Assembly (NCBI GenBank): GCA_002371295.1
Contig: DFGZ01000235.1
Location: 1 to 24,220 of the forward strand
From: Oribacterium sp. UBA3737
Lineage (GTDB): Bacteria > Bacillota_A > Clostridia > Lachnospirales > Lachnospiraceae
DNA length: 24,220 bases
Reading direction: 5' to 3'
The translations under genes and the position numbers were made by a program. A model generated the notes under the pieces. The model saw only the letters and a list, made by a program, of their open reading frames with translations. It ran no database searches and had not been told where the DNA came from. Below, piece by piece: positions 14,313-21,175 of this stretch. Every line of letters starts with the position of its first letter. Within the stretch, counting starts at the first letter, position 1.

Positions 14313-14328
14313 ATATACCTCCTATATA
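14312..14328 (-). promoter_or_regulatory. flgK Shine-Dalgarno in a hairpin loop
   Basis: TATATA, GGAGG, TATATA reading on the - strand (14328 to 14312): the two 6-nt arms are exact complements and leave the Shine-Dalgarno GGAGG as the loop. The stem is AU-only and weak. The right arm ends on the A of the ATG start. GGA in a loop is a possible CsrA contact. Confidence 0.45.
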
Positions 14329-14453
14329 GAAAGAACTAAAAATAATGATTTAGCATCAAAGGTTGAAATTACGTGCCATGAAGCTGTCTCCCATACATGT
14401 ATGAGATATACTTATGACACTTATATCATTTAATCATCGTATTTCTGTATCTA

Positions 14454-14480
14454 ATATCGGCGTAATTTTATGAAACATTA
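14454..14480 (-). promoter_or_regulatory. Proposed sigma-28 promoter of flgK-flgL-fliW-csrA
   Basis: Reading on the - strand: TAAT (14480-14477), 16 nt, CCGATAT (14460-14454), preceded by G. The -10 is identical to the Bacillus SigD consensus CCGATAT and the -35 differs from TAAA by one base. It lies between the flgN terminator and flgK, leaving a leader of about 130-140 nt that contains a 12-bp palindrome (14392-14403). Confidence 0.72.
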
Positions 14481-14498
14481 GTTAATCGGGGTAAAATA

Positions 14499-14535
14499 TA
14501 AAAAAATAACGGCCGTACAGTTCGATGTACGACCG
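14499..14535 (-). terminator. Terminator after flgN
   Basis: On the - strand, CGGTCGTACA (14535-14526) pairs with TGTACGGCCG (14519-14510) with one mismatch and a 6-nt loop. The stem is followed by TTATTTTTTTATATTTT. It ends the flgM-flgN message just upstream of the flgK promoter. Confidence 0.8.
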
Positions 14536-14568
14536 CTTTGAGAAAAGATGTTAATTTAAAGGGTAAAA

Positions 14569-15000
14569 TCAGGCCAGTGTATCCTGAAAAAGTTTGGGGA
14601 CAGGCTGACGGGATAACACTATTTCGACATCATGAAGACGCACTCTCATGATGCGGTCAGCCGTTTCCTGAGCGTCTTTGAGACTATAGAGAGCAGTCTT
14701 GAGTTCCTCAAAAAGCGGTTCCAAAACAAGCTTTTGATCTTCAGTTGCCTTATTTAGGATCTGAGAAAACTTTAATCCCTTCCACCCGAGCTGATCGGCA
14801 AGTTTAAGCCGCTTCTTTTCAAGACCACGAAAATTCAAAAGATCCGGCTGTGCTTCCTTCACCAAAGATTCCAGCTTCGAAGGATCGTCTTCGGATGCGG
14901 AATCGGTGAGATCACGCTCCAGCTTGATGAGTCTGTTTGCAACAACTGCCTGAGATGCTAGCACCTCTGTAAAATCGGTAAAAACTGCAGAGTCTGACAT
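14569..15000 (-). CDS. flgN: FlgN-like flagellar export chaperone
   Basis: A 143-residue, fully helical, charged protein in the position of FlgN, the cytoplasmic chaperone for FlgK and FlgL. The family pattern is visible: VVANRLIKLERDLTDS at about 19-34, then EAQPDLLNFRGLEKKRLKLADQL at about 49-71, resembling the FlgN block with LE(K)xR/K and a following helix. No signal peptide or membrane segment is present. It begins 19 nt after flgM with AAAGGAGA upstream of its ATG and ends before a terminator. Sequence similarity among FlgN proteins is low, so much of the confidence comes from the flgM-flgN-flgK order. Confidence 0.82.
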   Translation of the reverse strand: MSDSAVFTDFTEVLASQAVVANRLIKLERDLTDSASEDDPSKLESLVKEAQPDLLNFRGLEKKRLKLADQLGWKGLKFSQILNKATEDQKLVLEPLFEELKTALYSLKDAQETADRIMRVRLHDVEIVLSRQPVPKLFQDTLA

Positions 15001-15019
15001 AATGTCTCCTTTTAAGGGA

Positions 15020-15334
15020 TCATCCCCTGTATCCCAACATACGCTCCGCTATCCTTGTAGAATCCACATTGTATGTGCCGGACTGAACCTGCGCTTTAAG
15101 TTCTGCAACTCTAGCTTCACTAACACCTGACTTCATGGAAGAGGCGGTCCTTGATGCTAGCATGGATGCGAAACTCTCATTGCTGACTGAGTCGGTAGCT
15201 GAAAAAGATGCCTTATCATAACTACTCACATAAGATGCGGATGATGCGGAAGAGGATCTGTCGTTTTTGATTTTCTTATCCTGACCGGAATAGCCCACTT
15301 TTCCAATCAGAGTTGTACGTAAATTGACGTCCAT
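15020..15334 (-). CDS. flgM: Anti-sigma-28 factor FlgM
   Basis: FlgM holds the flagellar sigma factor inactive until the hook is finished. The 104-residue product has a Ser-rich, disordered N-terminal half and the conserved C-terminal sigma-binding region: VSEARVAELKAQVQSGTYNV followed by DSTRIAERMLGYRG at the end. The ATG at 15334 has AAGGAGG 6 nt upstream; an upstream in-frame start at 15361 would add nine residues with no ribosome site. It heads the operon, behind a GCCGATAT-type promoter, so FlgM would be made under the sigma factor it inhibits, as in other flagellar systems. Confidence 0.92.
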   Translation of the reverse strand: MDVNLRTTLIGKVGYSGQDKKIKNDRSSSASSASYVSSYDKASFSATDSVSNESFASMLASRTASSMKSGVSEARVAELKAQVQSGTYNVDSTRIAERMLGYRG

Positions 15335-15389
15335 AAAATGCCTCCTTGCATAAACGCACAATTAAGTTAATGAGTTCCGTCTGCTTATA

Positions 15390-15416
15390 ATATCGGCGGC
15401 GACTTCAAAAAAATAA
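15390..15416 (-). promoter_or_regulatory. Proposed sigma-28 promoter of flgM-flgN
   Basis: Reading on the - strand: TTAT (15416-15413), 16 nt, CCGATAT (15396-15390), preceded by G. The -10 is a full match to the SigD consensus; the -35 is TTAT as before fliD and fliS. It lies about 55 nt upstream of the flgM ATG. Confidence 0.65.
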
Positions 15417-15732
15417 CCCCTATTTAAAAATTCTTTCATTAAAAAATTGTGCATCTGGTTTTGATTTAAACATATTATCGTCCTTTGCCCAAGTAATATA
15501 ACATCAAGAAATGAATAATGCTATAAAAATTTTAAATCGCAAATAGCTAACGGCAAAAAACAGGAAAAATATAAGAGGAATTTTACAAATTTTCTAATAG
15601 TTCAAAATATATATGACGATATAATATTATTAGAAAAAAGACGAACGTGATTTGTTTATAAAAAGAAAATAAAAAATATAGTACTGGATACTGAAAATTC
15701 AGTTTCCATACATAAGTTGGGAGATAAATTAT
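15417..15732. other. AT-rich divergent intergenic region
   Basis: About 315 nt between the flgM promoter and the FliK-like gene. It is strongly AT-rich with no supported ORF or RNA gene. A - strand ORF covering 15583-15951 runs mostly over the + strand gene and has no family features. The visible elements are a TAAT-N17-ACGATAT / TATAAT segment (15595-15625), which may hold a promoter for the + strand genes, and a 24-bp imperfect palindrome at 15685-15708. Confidence 0.5.
15685..15708 (+). other. Imperfect palindrome before the FliK-like gene
   Basis: TGGATACTGAA and TTCAGTTTCCA are complementary except for one T-T mismatch, with AA at the centre. It ends about 10 nt before the GGGAG that serves the ATG at 15733. 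The tiny centre favours a DNA operator or a hairpin with opened inner pairs. Confidence 0.5.
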
Positions 15733-17145
15733 ATGCCTAATATTTTGCAGGTGCAGAATACTTCTTTGAATAACCAGCAGGTAACCAACGCACCGGGGAT
15801 ACACCCGCACATAGGCCAGAATGGAAAGGTGACACCCGGAAGAGTCGATCCTTCTCCGGCCGGGGAAAACGGCGGACAGGTCAGTGCTAACGGCGGAGAA
15901 GGAAACGTAAATTTCGAATCGAATTATACCGCTTTCATTCAGAGAATGCATGAAGGCATGCAGCTTCCTATAGAGATGGAAGAGCTTCTGTTCACAGACG
16001 GAATTGCTCTACAGACTTTGGGAGATACGGAACTTCAGGGATTACTGAATGAACTGTTTGCCGAGATAGAAACAAAGGATCCTGAGGAGCTGATGAACTT
16101 TATTGAGTCACAACAGCAGGCTCAGGTGAAATTTTCCGGGGAGCTTTTCGATGGATTACGAAATATCCTCAATCATGACATTTCACCTGCTTTCAGAGAT
16201 ACTGTCCTGGATTTTATAAAATCATATAACAATTATGCATCTAGTGAGCATCTGCTCAATCAGATGGCGTCTCTCGGAGATGATATCGAGAGCCTGCTAC
16301 TTCCTTCCCAGAGAGAGGGCTTTGAAAAACTGATGGACCAGTTGGATCTTAATGCCCCTCCGGGAGATACCGAGAAAAACACAGAAGTCATTAATAAGCT
16401 TATCATTCCGTTCTTATCCGGTTATGTGTCAAGAACGCATAATTACGGTGCGGTCAGAACAGCAAGTGTACTGTTTTCCTTATATGCAGTTAAGTATGAA
16501 GACGGAAAAGAAGAAGAGGTGAAACAGCTTTTTGCAAAGCTCATGAAGAATGGGGATTTTCGTATGCTTTTCAAGGGAGATCCTGAAAAGGCCCTGGAGA
16601 AAGCCATGGAAAACCTGAGACCACAGTCTGAGAAGGCAACAAAATTCCCTGAGATGCTCACAAAACTCATACAAAAGGGTACAGAGGGCAGTGCAGGTGC
16701 TGAGAATGTTGAGAAGTACTACCAGGTACTTAATCATCTTCTGATGAATGAAAGTGTATATATGCCGCTTATTCATCTGCTCATACCCTTCAGGTATCAG
16801 GATAAAAATGTCATGTCCGAGATGTGGGTGGATCCGGATGCTGAACGAGACAAGCCGGATGCGGCAAAGAAGCAGAAGATATTCATTAAATTCAGCATTC
16901 AGAATGTGGGTAATTTTGAACTTATATCCATGGTAGACAACGGGAATGTGAACATGCAGGTATACATTCCGCCTACTCTCAGCGAACCCGAGGAGAACAT
17001 ATCCAGAAACATTCAGGATATTTTAAAGAAAAACGGGTTCAATGTCAGCAATATGGAGCTTGGGGTACTTACCAGAAGCCACAGGGTAGATGAGGTATTC
17101 CCTGAAATAAAAGAGAAGGAGAAGGGTATAAATGTCGCAGTCTGA
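15733..17145 (+). CDS. FliK-like (YlqG-type) protein
   Basis: A 470-residue cytoplasmic-type protein. Residues 1-60 are Asn/Gly/Pro-rich and disordered, the middle is helical, and the last ~90 residues resemble the C-terminal domain of hook-length control proteins: IFIKFSIQNVGNFELISMVD, a strand pair NVNMQVYIPP, then ISRNIQDILKKNGFNVSNMELG. The start has GGGAG 9 nt upstream. It overlaps by 14 nt with a gene for an FlhB C-terminal-domain protein. FliK acts with FlhB's C-terminal domain to switch export specificity, and Bacillus ylqG-ylqH shows the same pairing. Whether this protein measures hook length or is a paralogue is unknown, as the main fliK and flhB are not in the window. Confidence 0.6.
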   Translation: MPNILQVQNTSLNNQQVTNAPGIHPHIGQNGKVTPGRVDPSPAGENGGQVSANGGEGNVNFESNYTAFIQRMHEGMQLPIEMEELLFTDGIALQTLGDTELQGLLNELFAEIETKDPEELMNFIESQQQAQVKFSGELFDGLRNILNHDISPAFRDTVLDFIKSYNNYASSEHLLNQMASLGDDIESLLLPSQREGFEKLMDQLDLNAPPGDTEKNTEVINKLIIPFLSGYVSRTHNYGAVRTASVLFSLYAVKYEDGKEEEVKQLFAKLMKNGDFRMLFKGDPEKALEKAMENLRPQSEKATKFPEMLTKLIQKGTEGSAGAENVEKYYQVLNHLLMNESVYMPLIHLLIPFRYQDKNVMSEMWVDPDAERDKPDAAKKQKIFIKFSIQNVGNFELISMVDNGNVNMQVYIPPTLSEPEENISRNIQDILKKNGFNVSNMELGVLTRSHRVDEVFPEIKEKEKGINVAV

Positions 17146-17467
17146 TTCTGTTAGAAGAAAAAAAGCAGCAGCCTTAAAATATGATCCTGATAAAAACGGG
17201 GCTCCTGTGATAGTGGCATCCGGAATGGGATACATCGCCGAGAAGATAACAGAGACTGCCATGAAGGCAGGTGTTCCTGTCTATGAAGACGATTCTCTGG
17301 CGTCACTCCTCACCCAGCTCAAGCTCGGTGCCGAGATACCGCAGGAACTTTTCAGTGCAGTGGTGGAGATATATGTTTACTTTTTAAAGTTTGCCGATAA
17401 GAAAGAAAAAGAGGCAGAGGCAGAGCTTCTGCAGCCACAGGACGTGATGGAGGATGGTATCAGATGA
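17132..17467 (+). CDS. FlhB C-terminal-domain protein (YlqH/FlhX-like)
   Basis: A 111-residue stand-alone version of the cytoplasmic domain of the flagellar export switch protein FlhB. Typical features are AAALKYDPDKNGAPVIVASG at about 12-31, then IAEKITETAMKAGVPVYEDD, and LKLGAEIPQELFSAVVEIYV near the end. It lacks the membrane domain and the NPTH self-cleavage motif; it begins roughly where cleaved FlhB would, just after that site. Such proteins (Bacillus YlqH, Helicobacter FlhX) can in some cases substitute for the cleaved part of FlhB; whether this one does is inference. It overlaps the FliK-like gene by 14 nt. Confidence 0.85.
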   Translation: MSQSDSVRRKKAAALKYDPDKNGAPVIVASGMGYIAEKITETAMKAGVPVYEDDSLASLLTQLKLGAEIPQELFSAVVEIYVYFLKFADKKEKEAEAELLQPQDVMEDGIR

Positions 17468-17468
17468 T

Positions 17469-17494
17469 GTGAGTGTCAGGTATTTGTCACTCAC
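17469..17494 (+). other. Hairpin after the FlhB-domain gene
   Basis: GTGAGTG (17469-17475) and CACTCAC (17488-17494) form a 7-bp perfect stem right after the TGA stop, with a 12-nt loop and no T run. A smaller GTGC/GCAC stem follows at 17500-17511. Either could affect mRNA stability before the wall-repeat gene. Confidence 0.45.
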
Positions 17495-17556
17495 TTATAG
17501 TGCAAACGCACAAATGTGGGACTCGTGCATCATATCATAGAAAGGAAGAAAGCTTC

Positions 17557-18966
17557 ATGAGGGGCAGGAAAGGGGTATCGGCAGGATACGGTCCGGTTTA
17601 TAGGTTAATTGTATATTCACTTCTGTTTTCACTATTTATACTGACATTTACGATACGGGGGATGGCAGCGACGCAGCCCATCAACACAGTCAGTATCAAG
17701 ATCAGGTCCAAGATCGGAGCGGGAAGAAAGCTTCCTTCAGATATACTTATAGAAAAATCCAGTGTGGATGATAATGAGATAGCTGTATCCACATCGGGAA
17801 GTAAATATAAGATCACTGATGCGGAGTGGACAAGCGGCGGTGATATGAGAACAAAAAGCGGCGATAAACCGACCATGAGAGTGACTCTTGAGTCTGAAGA
17901 TATAAGCAAAAACTATTTTTTAAGCAGCTACAGGAGTTCCAATGTGACTATAACCGGAGGGACTTTTACAAGTGCCAGCAAGGACGGTGATAAGCTCATC
18001 ATAAATTTGAAGCTTGATCCCATAAAGGGAAAGTTCGATGAGCCTACCGATGTATACTGGAATGATGACAAGCTGGGAGAGATCAGGTGGACAAGACCTG
18101 ATAATTCATCCGGAACCTATGAGCTTCAGCTTATGAGAGATAAGACCAAGGTGACATCTGTCACTACCTCGGGTCTTCTTTATAATTTCTATCCCTATAT
18201 GACTCAGGCGGGAAAGTATTATGTCAATATAAGGACCATACTTACTTCGACAGAAGAAAGACAGTACGCAGAGAACAGTGACTGGCTTTCCTCAACAGAG
18301 CTTACCATAACGGACAGAGATGTCTCTGACGGAAAAGGACAGGAAGGCAAGGGAGGAACCGCAAGCAGTCTGTACAAGTTCGGATGGTACAAGGAAAACG
18401 GTTTCTGGTATTACAGATATCTGGATGATAATCGACTCCAGGGAGCCGGATGGGCGTATATAGATAAAAACTGGTATCTGTTCAATCAGTACGGTCAGAT
18501 GCAGACCGGCTGGCAGATAATCAATGACAAGACCTATTTTCTTCTCAAGGATGGTTCCATGTTCACAGGCTGGATGAAGAACGGAAGCGACTGGTACTAT
18601 CTGATTCCTAAAGAGGAGCTTCGAAACGGTGAGGTATGGGGCCAGGCTGCAAACAATGGCTGGCGTATGATAAATTCCCATTATTACTACTTCAAGAGTA
18701 ACGGAGCCATGTACACAGGATGGCTGTATGAGAACGGAAAGTATTATTTCTTAAATGATATAGATAATTCGCTTTATGGTGTTATGTTCACAGGGTGGAT
18801 ACACAGGAACGAGAGAACCTATTACTGTGATTTTGACGGAACCATGGTTGAGGGATGGCATTCAATTAACGGAAATTCCTATTATTTTTATCCTGGCAGC
18901 GGACAGATGGCAACCAATGCATACATTGACGGATATTATGTGAACAATGATGGCATAAGACAATGA
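17557..18966 (+). CDS. Exported protein with C-terminal choline/glucan-binding-type repeats
   Basis: A 469-residue surface protein. Residues about 1-39 are a signal peptide: basic start, hydrophobic LIVYSLLFSLFILTFTI, likely cleavage after GMAA. Residues about 40-165 and 166-260 form two beta-rich, probably Ig/FN3-like domains; the second contains WTRPDNSSGTYELQLM. The end, about 276-469, holds eight repeats starting with GW (for example GWAYIDKNWYLFNQYGQMQT) plus one terminal partial copy, as in choline-binding and glucan-binding proteins. No catalytic domain is visible. The ATG at 17557 is chosen because AAAGGAAG lies just upstream; an ORF start at 17473 would place 28 unrelated residues before the signal peptide. 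The next gene is a paralogue 13 nt downstream. Confidence 0.8.
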   Translation: MRGRKGVSAGYGPVYRLIVYSLLFSLFILTFTIRGMAATQPINTVSIKIRSKIGAGRKLPSDILIEKSSVDDNEIAVSTSGSKYKITDAEWTSGGDMRTKSGDKPTMRVTLESEDISKNYFLSSYRSSNVTITGGTFTSASKDGDKLIINLKLDPIKGKFDEPTDVYWNDDKLGEIRWTRPDNSSGTYELQLMRDKTKVTSVTTSGLLYNFYPYMTQAGKYYVNIRTILTSTEERQYAENSDWLSSTELTITDRDVSDGKGQEGKGGTASSLYKFGWYKENGFWYYRYLDDNRLQGAGWAYIDKNWYLFNQYGQMQTGWQIINDKTYFLLKDGSMFTGWMKNGSDWYYLIPKEELRNGEVWGQAANNGWRMINSHYYYFKSNGAMYTGWLYENGKYYFLNDIDNSLYGVMFTGWIHRNERTYYCDFDGTMVEGWHSINGNSYYFYPGSGQMATNAYIDGYYVNNDGIRQ

Positions 18967-18979
18967 GTGGAGGTAGGTG

Positions 18980-20176
18980 ATGGCAAACTTGTCCAATAGA
19001 AACAGAAGCTCATACAGAGATCGCATAAGAGAGCAGAGAGAAGAAAACCTGGCAAGACTTGAGCGGGAGGCCAAACGAAGTAATAAGGCGGCAAAGCTTT
19101 TTATGCTTCTGCTTCTTGTGGGCTGGTTCGTGCTTACCCATATAAAAAGAGCTGATGCTGCTGATGGCAAGATCATCGATAAGATCAATGTCAAATTCAC
19201 TCAGAACTATGGTGATGGAGGAGAAACTCTAGAACCTACCATCACAACAAGTACCGGTAATATCTCCATAGAAGATATCAGCTATGCGAAAGAACCTGAC
19301 AAGTGGAAACCGGGAAACAGAGTCCTTGTTACCATAAACTTCAGCGCGGCATCAGGATACTATTTCGGGGCAGTATGGAACAGAGAAGCTGTGACCCTGA
19401 ATGATGCCGAGTTCTCGCATTGCGGCAGGATAGACGATGGAGAGATGCTTCAGCTTAAGGTTTACTATGTACCCTGTGCTGTACTGGGGGATACCGCTTC
19501 TGCAGGATGGGATTACAAATTCAAAAAGGCAGTCTGGAAAGAAGTGGATTATGCCCCGGGATATGAGGTAAAGCTTTATAAAAACGATGAAGAGGTTGGA
19601 ACCAAGAAGGTCAGGACTACCACAGTGGATTTCTCTGATAAAATAGAGGATTACACTAAGGATAAGTTTTACTATGAGGTAAGGGCTATACCCATGACTT
19701 CCGATGAAAAGAAATACCTGAAAGAAGGTAACTGGATAACCTCAGAGGATGATGTGGTAAATTCTCATACCGGATTACCGGGAGTTACTCCCATAGGTTA
19801 CAACACTACCACCGATCAGGGGACCATAGCTAAATACGGGGGCAGTAATACCAGTACAACAGGATGGTACAATCCGGGAGGAACCTGGTTCTACTTTGAC
19901 ACCTACGGAAGAGTTGCCACAGGGTGGCAGTATATAGGTGACTTATGGTATTACTTTGATAATCAGGGAAAGATGCTCACAGGATTTTTGACAGATACCG
20001 ATGGAAGTGTATATTATCTTGACCCGATTTCGGGACATATGAAGACGGGTTGGGTATACATAAACGGATCATGGTACTACTTCAACAGCAGCGGCCGCAT
20101 GCAGACCGGGTACCTGTATGATGGAGGAAAGGTTTATTATCTCAATGAATACGGGCAGATGGTTGCCGAACAGTGA
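18980..20176 (+). CDS. Exported or membrane-anchored wall-repeat protein, paralogue of the upstream gene
   Basis: A 398-residue protein with the same layout as its upstream neighbour: export segment, two beta-rich domains, C-terminal wall repeats. The N-terminus has about 37 highly charged residues, many Arg/Glu, before the hydrophobic KLFMLLLLVGWFVLTHI; this is long for a cleaved signal and could be a signal anchor, although RADAADG after it resembles a cleavage site. The second beta domain (GYEVKLYKNDEEVGTKKV) ends in a segment like one in the neighbour (TSDEKKY...NWITS against TSTEERQY...DWLSS). Five repeats (about 295-398) include GWQYIGDLWYYFDNQGKMLT. The ATG at 18980 has GGAGG 6 nt upstream; the GTG at 18977 is less well spaced. 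Confidence 0.78.
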   Translation: MANLSNRNRSSYRDRIREQREENLARLEREAKRSNKAAKLFMLLLLVGWFVLTHIKRADAADGKIIDKINVKFTQNYGDGGETLEPTITTSTGNISIEDISYAKEPDKWKPGNRVLVTINFSAASGYYFGAVWNREAVTLNDAEFSHCGRIDDGEMLQLKVYYVPCAVLGDTASAGWDYKFKKAVWKEVDYAPGYEVKLYKNDEEVGTKKVRTTTVDFSDKIEDYTKDKFYYEVRAIPMTSDEKKYLKEGNWITSEDDVVNSHTGLPGVTPIGYNTTTDQGTIAKYGGSNTSTTGWYNPGGTWFYFDTYGRVATGWQYIGDLWYYFDNQGKMLTGFLTDTDGSVYYLDPISGHMKTGWVYINGSWYYFNSSGRMQTGYLYDGGKVYYLNEYGQMVAEQ

Positions 20177-20265
20177 CCGGATACGCTGCAATAACAGACT
20201 GTAAGTAAATATAGTTCGTTGAAGTAAGAAAACAGGAAATTGATACACAAAGGGGGATGTGAGAT

Positions 20266-21099
20266 ATGCCATTGATGGAGTCAATAACAGAAATAACCAA
20301 TACGGGAAAGGAGAGACCGGCTAATGTATCGCTTCTTTCCAACACAGCCACTACCTTTAAAAATGTTTTGGAGGGAATGAAGGCGGCAGGAACAGGTGAG
20401 AACAGCATTGTATCAAACGTTGCCACATCACTTGATGCGATTTTCAAAAAAGCGTCAGAAGCTTATGGTGTTCCGGAGCGTATACTTAAGACTGTAGCCA
20501 AGTATGAATCGGATTTTAAGACAACGGCAGTTTCCAAGGCGGGGGCAATGGGGATCATGCAGCTTATGCCTTCAACTGCAAAAAGTCTGGGAGTAAAGGA
20601 TCCTTTCGATCCGGAACAGAACATAATGGGAGGTGCCAAGCTTCTGGCATCAAACCTTAAGGAATTCGGAGGAGATCTGAGCCTGGCACTGGCAGCTTAT
20701 AATGCGGGTTCAGGAGCTGTTAAGAAGTATAACGGTATACCTCCGTATAAGGAGACTCAGAATTACGTTAAAAATATCATGACTGACCTGAATGGGAGCA
20801 GTGATATAGATATAAAGACATATGTCGGAACGGGTATGGGCAGCTCCAATTCAGAGCTTATAGAAGAAGGAAGCAATATAAGTGAAATGAAAACTCTGCT
20901 TGATACACTGGGAATAGGTATGTCATCCGGTGGAAACGGTATGCTGGGAATAGGTTCATTTCTGGCTGATAAAATCAGTAATGATACGGATGAGACAGGG
21001 AAGATCGATAAAGACATATTTGCCAGCCTTATAGAGATACTAAGACTTCAGATGCTTATGAATGCCACAAACAGCATAGGCGATTTTCATGATATCTGA
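20266..21099 (+). CDS. SLT-type lytic transglycosylase lacking a Sec signal
   Basis: A 277-residue enzyme expected to cut peptidoglycan glycan strands. The SLT domain spans about 62-175: AYGVPERILKTVAKYESDF with catalytic Glu81, GAMGIMQLMPSTAKSLGV at 93-110, LALAAYNAGSGAVKKYNGIP at 140-159, and TQNYVKNIM. All family motifs are intact. No signal peptide or membrane segment is present: the first 60 residues are Ser/Thr/Asn-rich and unstructured, like substrates of the flagellar type III export system. A C-terminal helix (about 255-270) has no known function. AGGGGGAT lies 8 nt before the ATG. In this cluster a role in opening the wall for flagellar assembly, comparable to the FlgJ muramidase domain, is likely but inferred. 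Confidence 0.85.
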   Translation: MPLMESITEITNTGKERPANVSLLSNTATTFKNVLEGMKAAGTGENSIVSNVATSLDAIFKKASEAYGVPERILKTVAKYESDFKTTAVSKAGAMGIMQLMPSTAKSLGVKDPFDPEQNIMGGAKLLASNLKEFGGDLSLALAAYNAGSGAVKKYNGIPPYKETQNYVKNIMTDLNGSSDIDIKTYVGTGMGSSNSELIEEGSNISEMKTLLDTLGIGMSSGGNGMLGIGSFLADKISNDTDETGKIDKDIFASLIEILRLQMLMNATNSIGDFHDI

Positions 21100-21119
21100 T
21101 CTTAAAAAAATATAAATGT

Positions 21120-21159
21120 TTCTTGAATTTTGTTTAGAATATTTTTTATGATTCAAGAA
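21120..21159 (+). repeat. Inverted repeat overlapping the PilZ gene promoter
   Basis: TTCTTGAAT (21120-21128) and ATTCAAGAA (21151-21159) are exact 9-nt complements 22 nt apart. The left arm covers the proposed -35 and the right arm the end of the -10, so it may be an operator. Confidence 0.55.
21123..21152 (+). promoter_or_regulatory. Proposed sigma-A promoter of the PilZ gene
   Basis: TTGAAT (21123-21128), 18 nt, TATGAT (21147-21152): four of six and five of six matches to TTGACA and TATAAT. It lies in the 76-nt AT-rich gap after the transglycosylase gene and 23 nt before the PilZ start. Confidence 0.55.
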
Positions 21160-21175
21160 TAAACAGAGGTTATAA

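Noticed and set aside
17385..17400. TAAAGTTT directly followed by GCCGATAA, resembling both halves of a sigma-28 promoter
   Set aside because: The required spacer of about 11 nt between the two blocks is missing, and no -35 fits at normal distance; it encodes part of FLKFADKK in the FlhB-domain gene.
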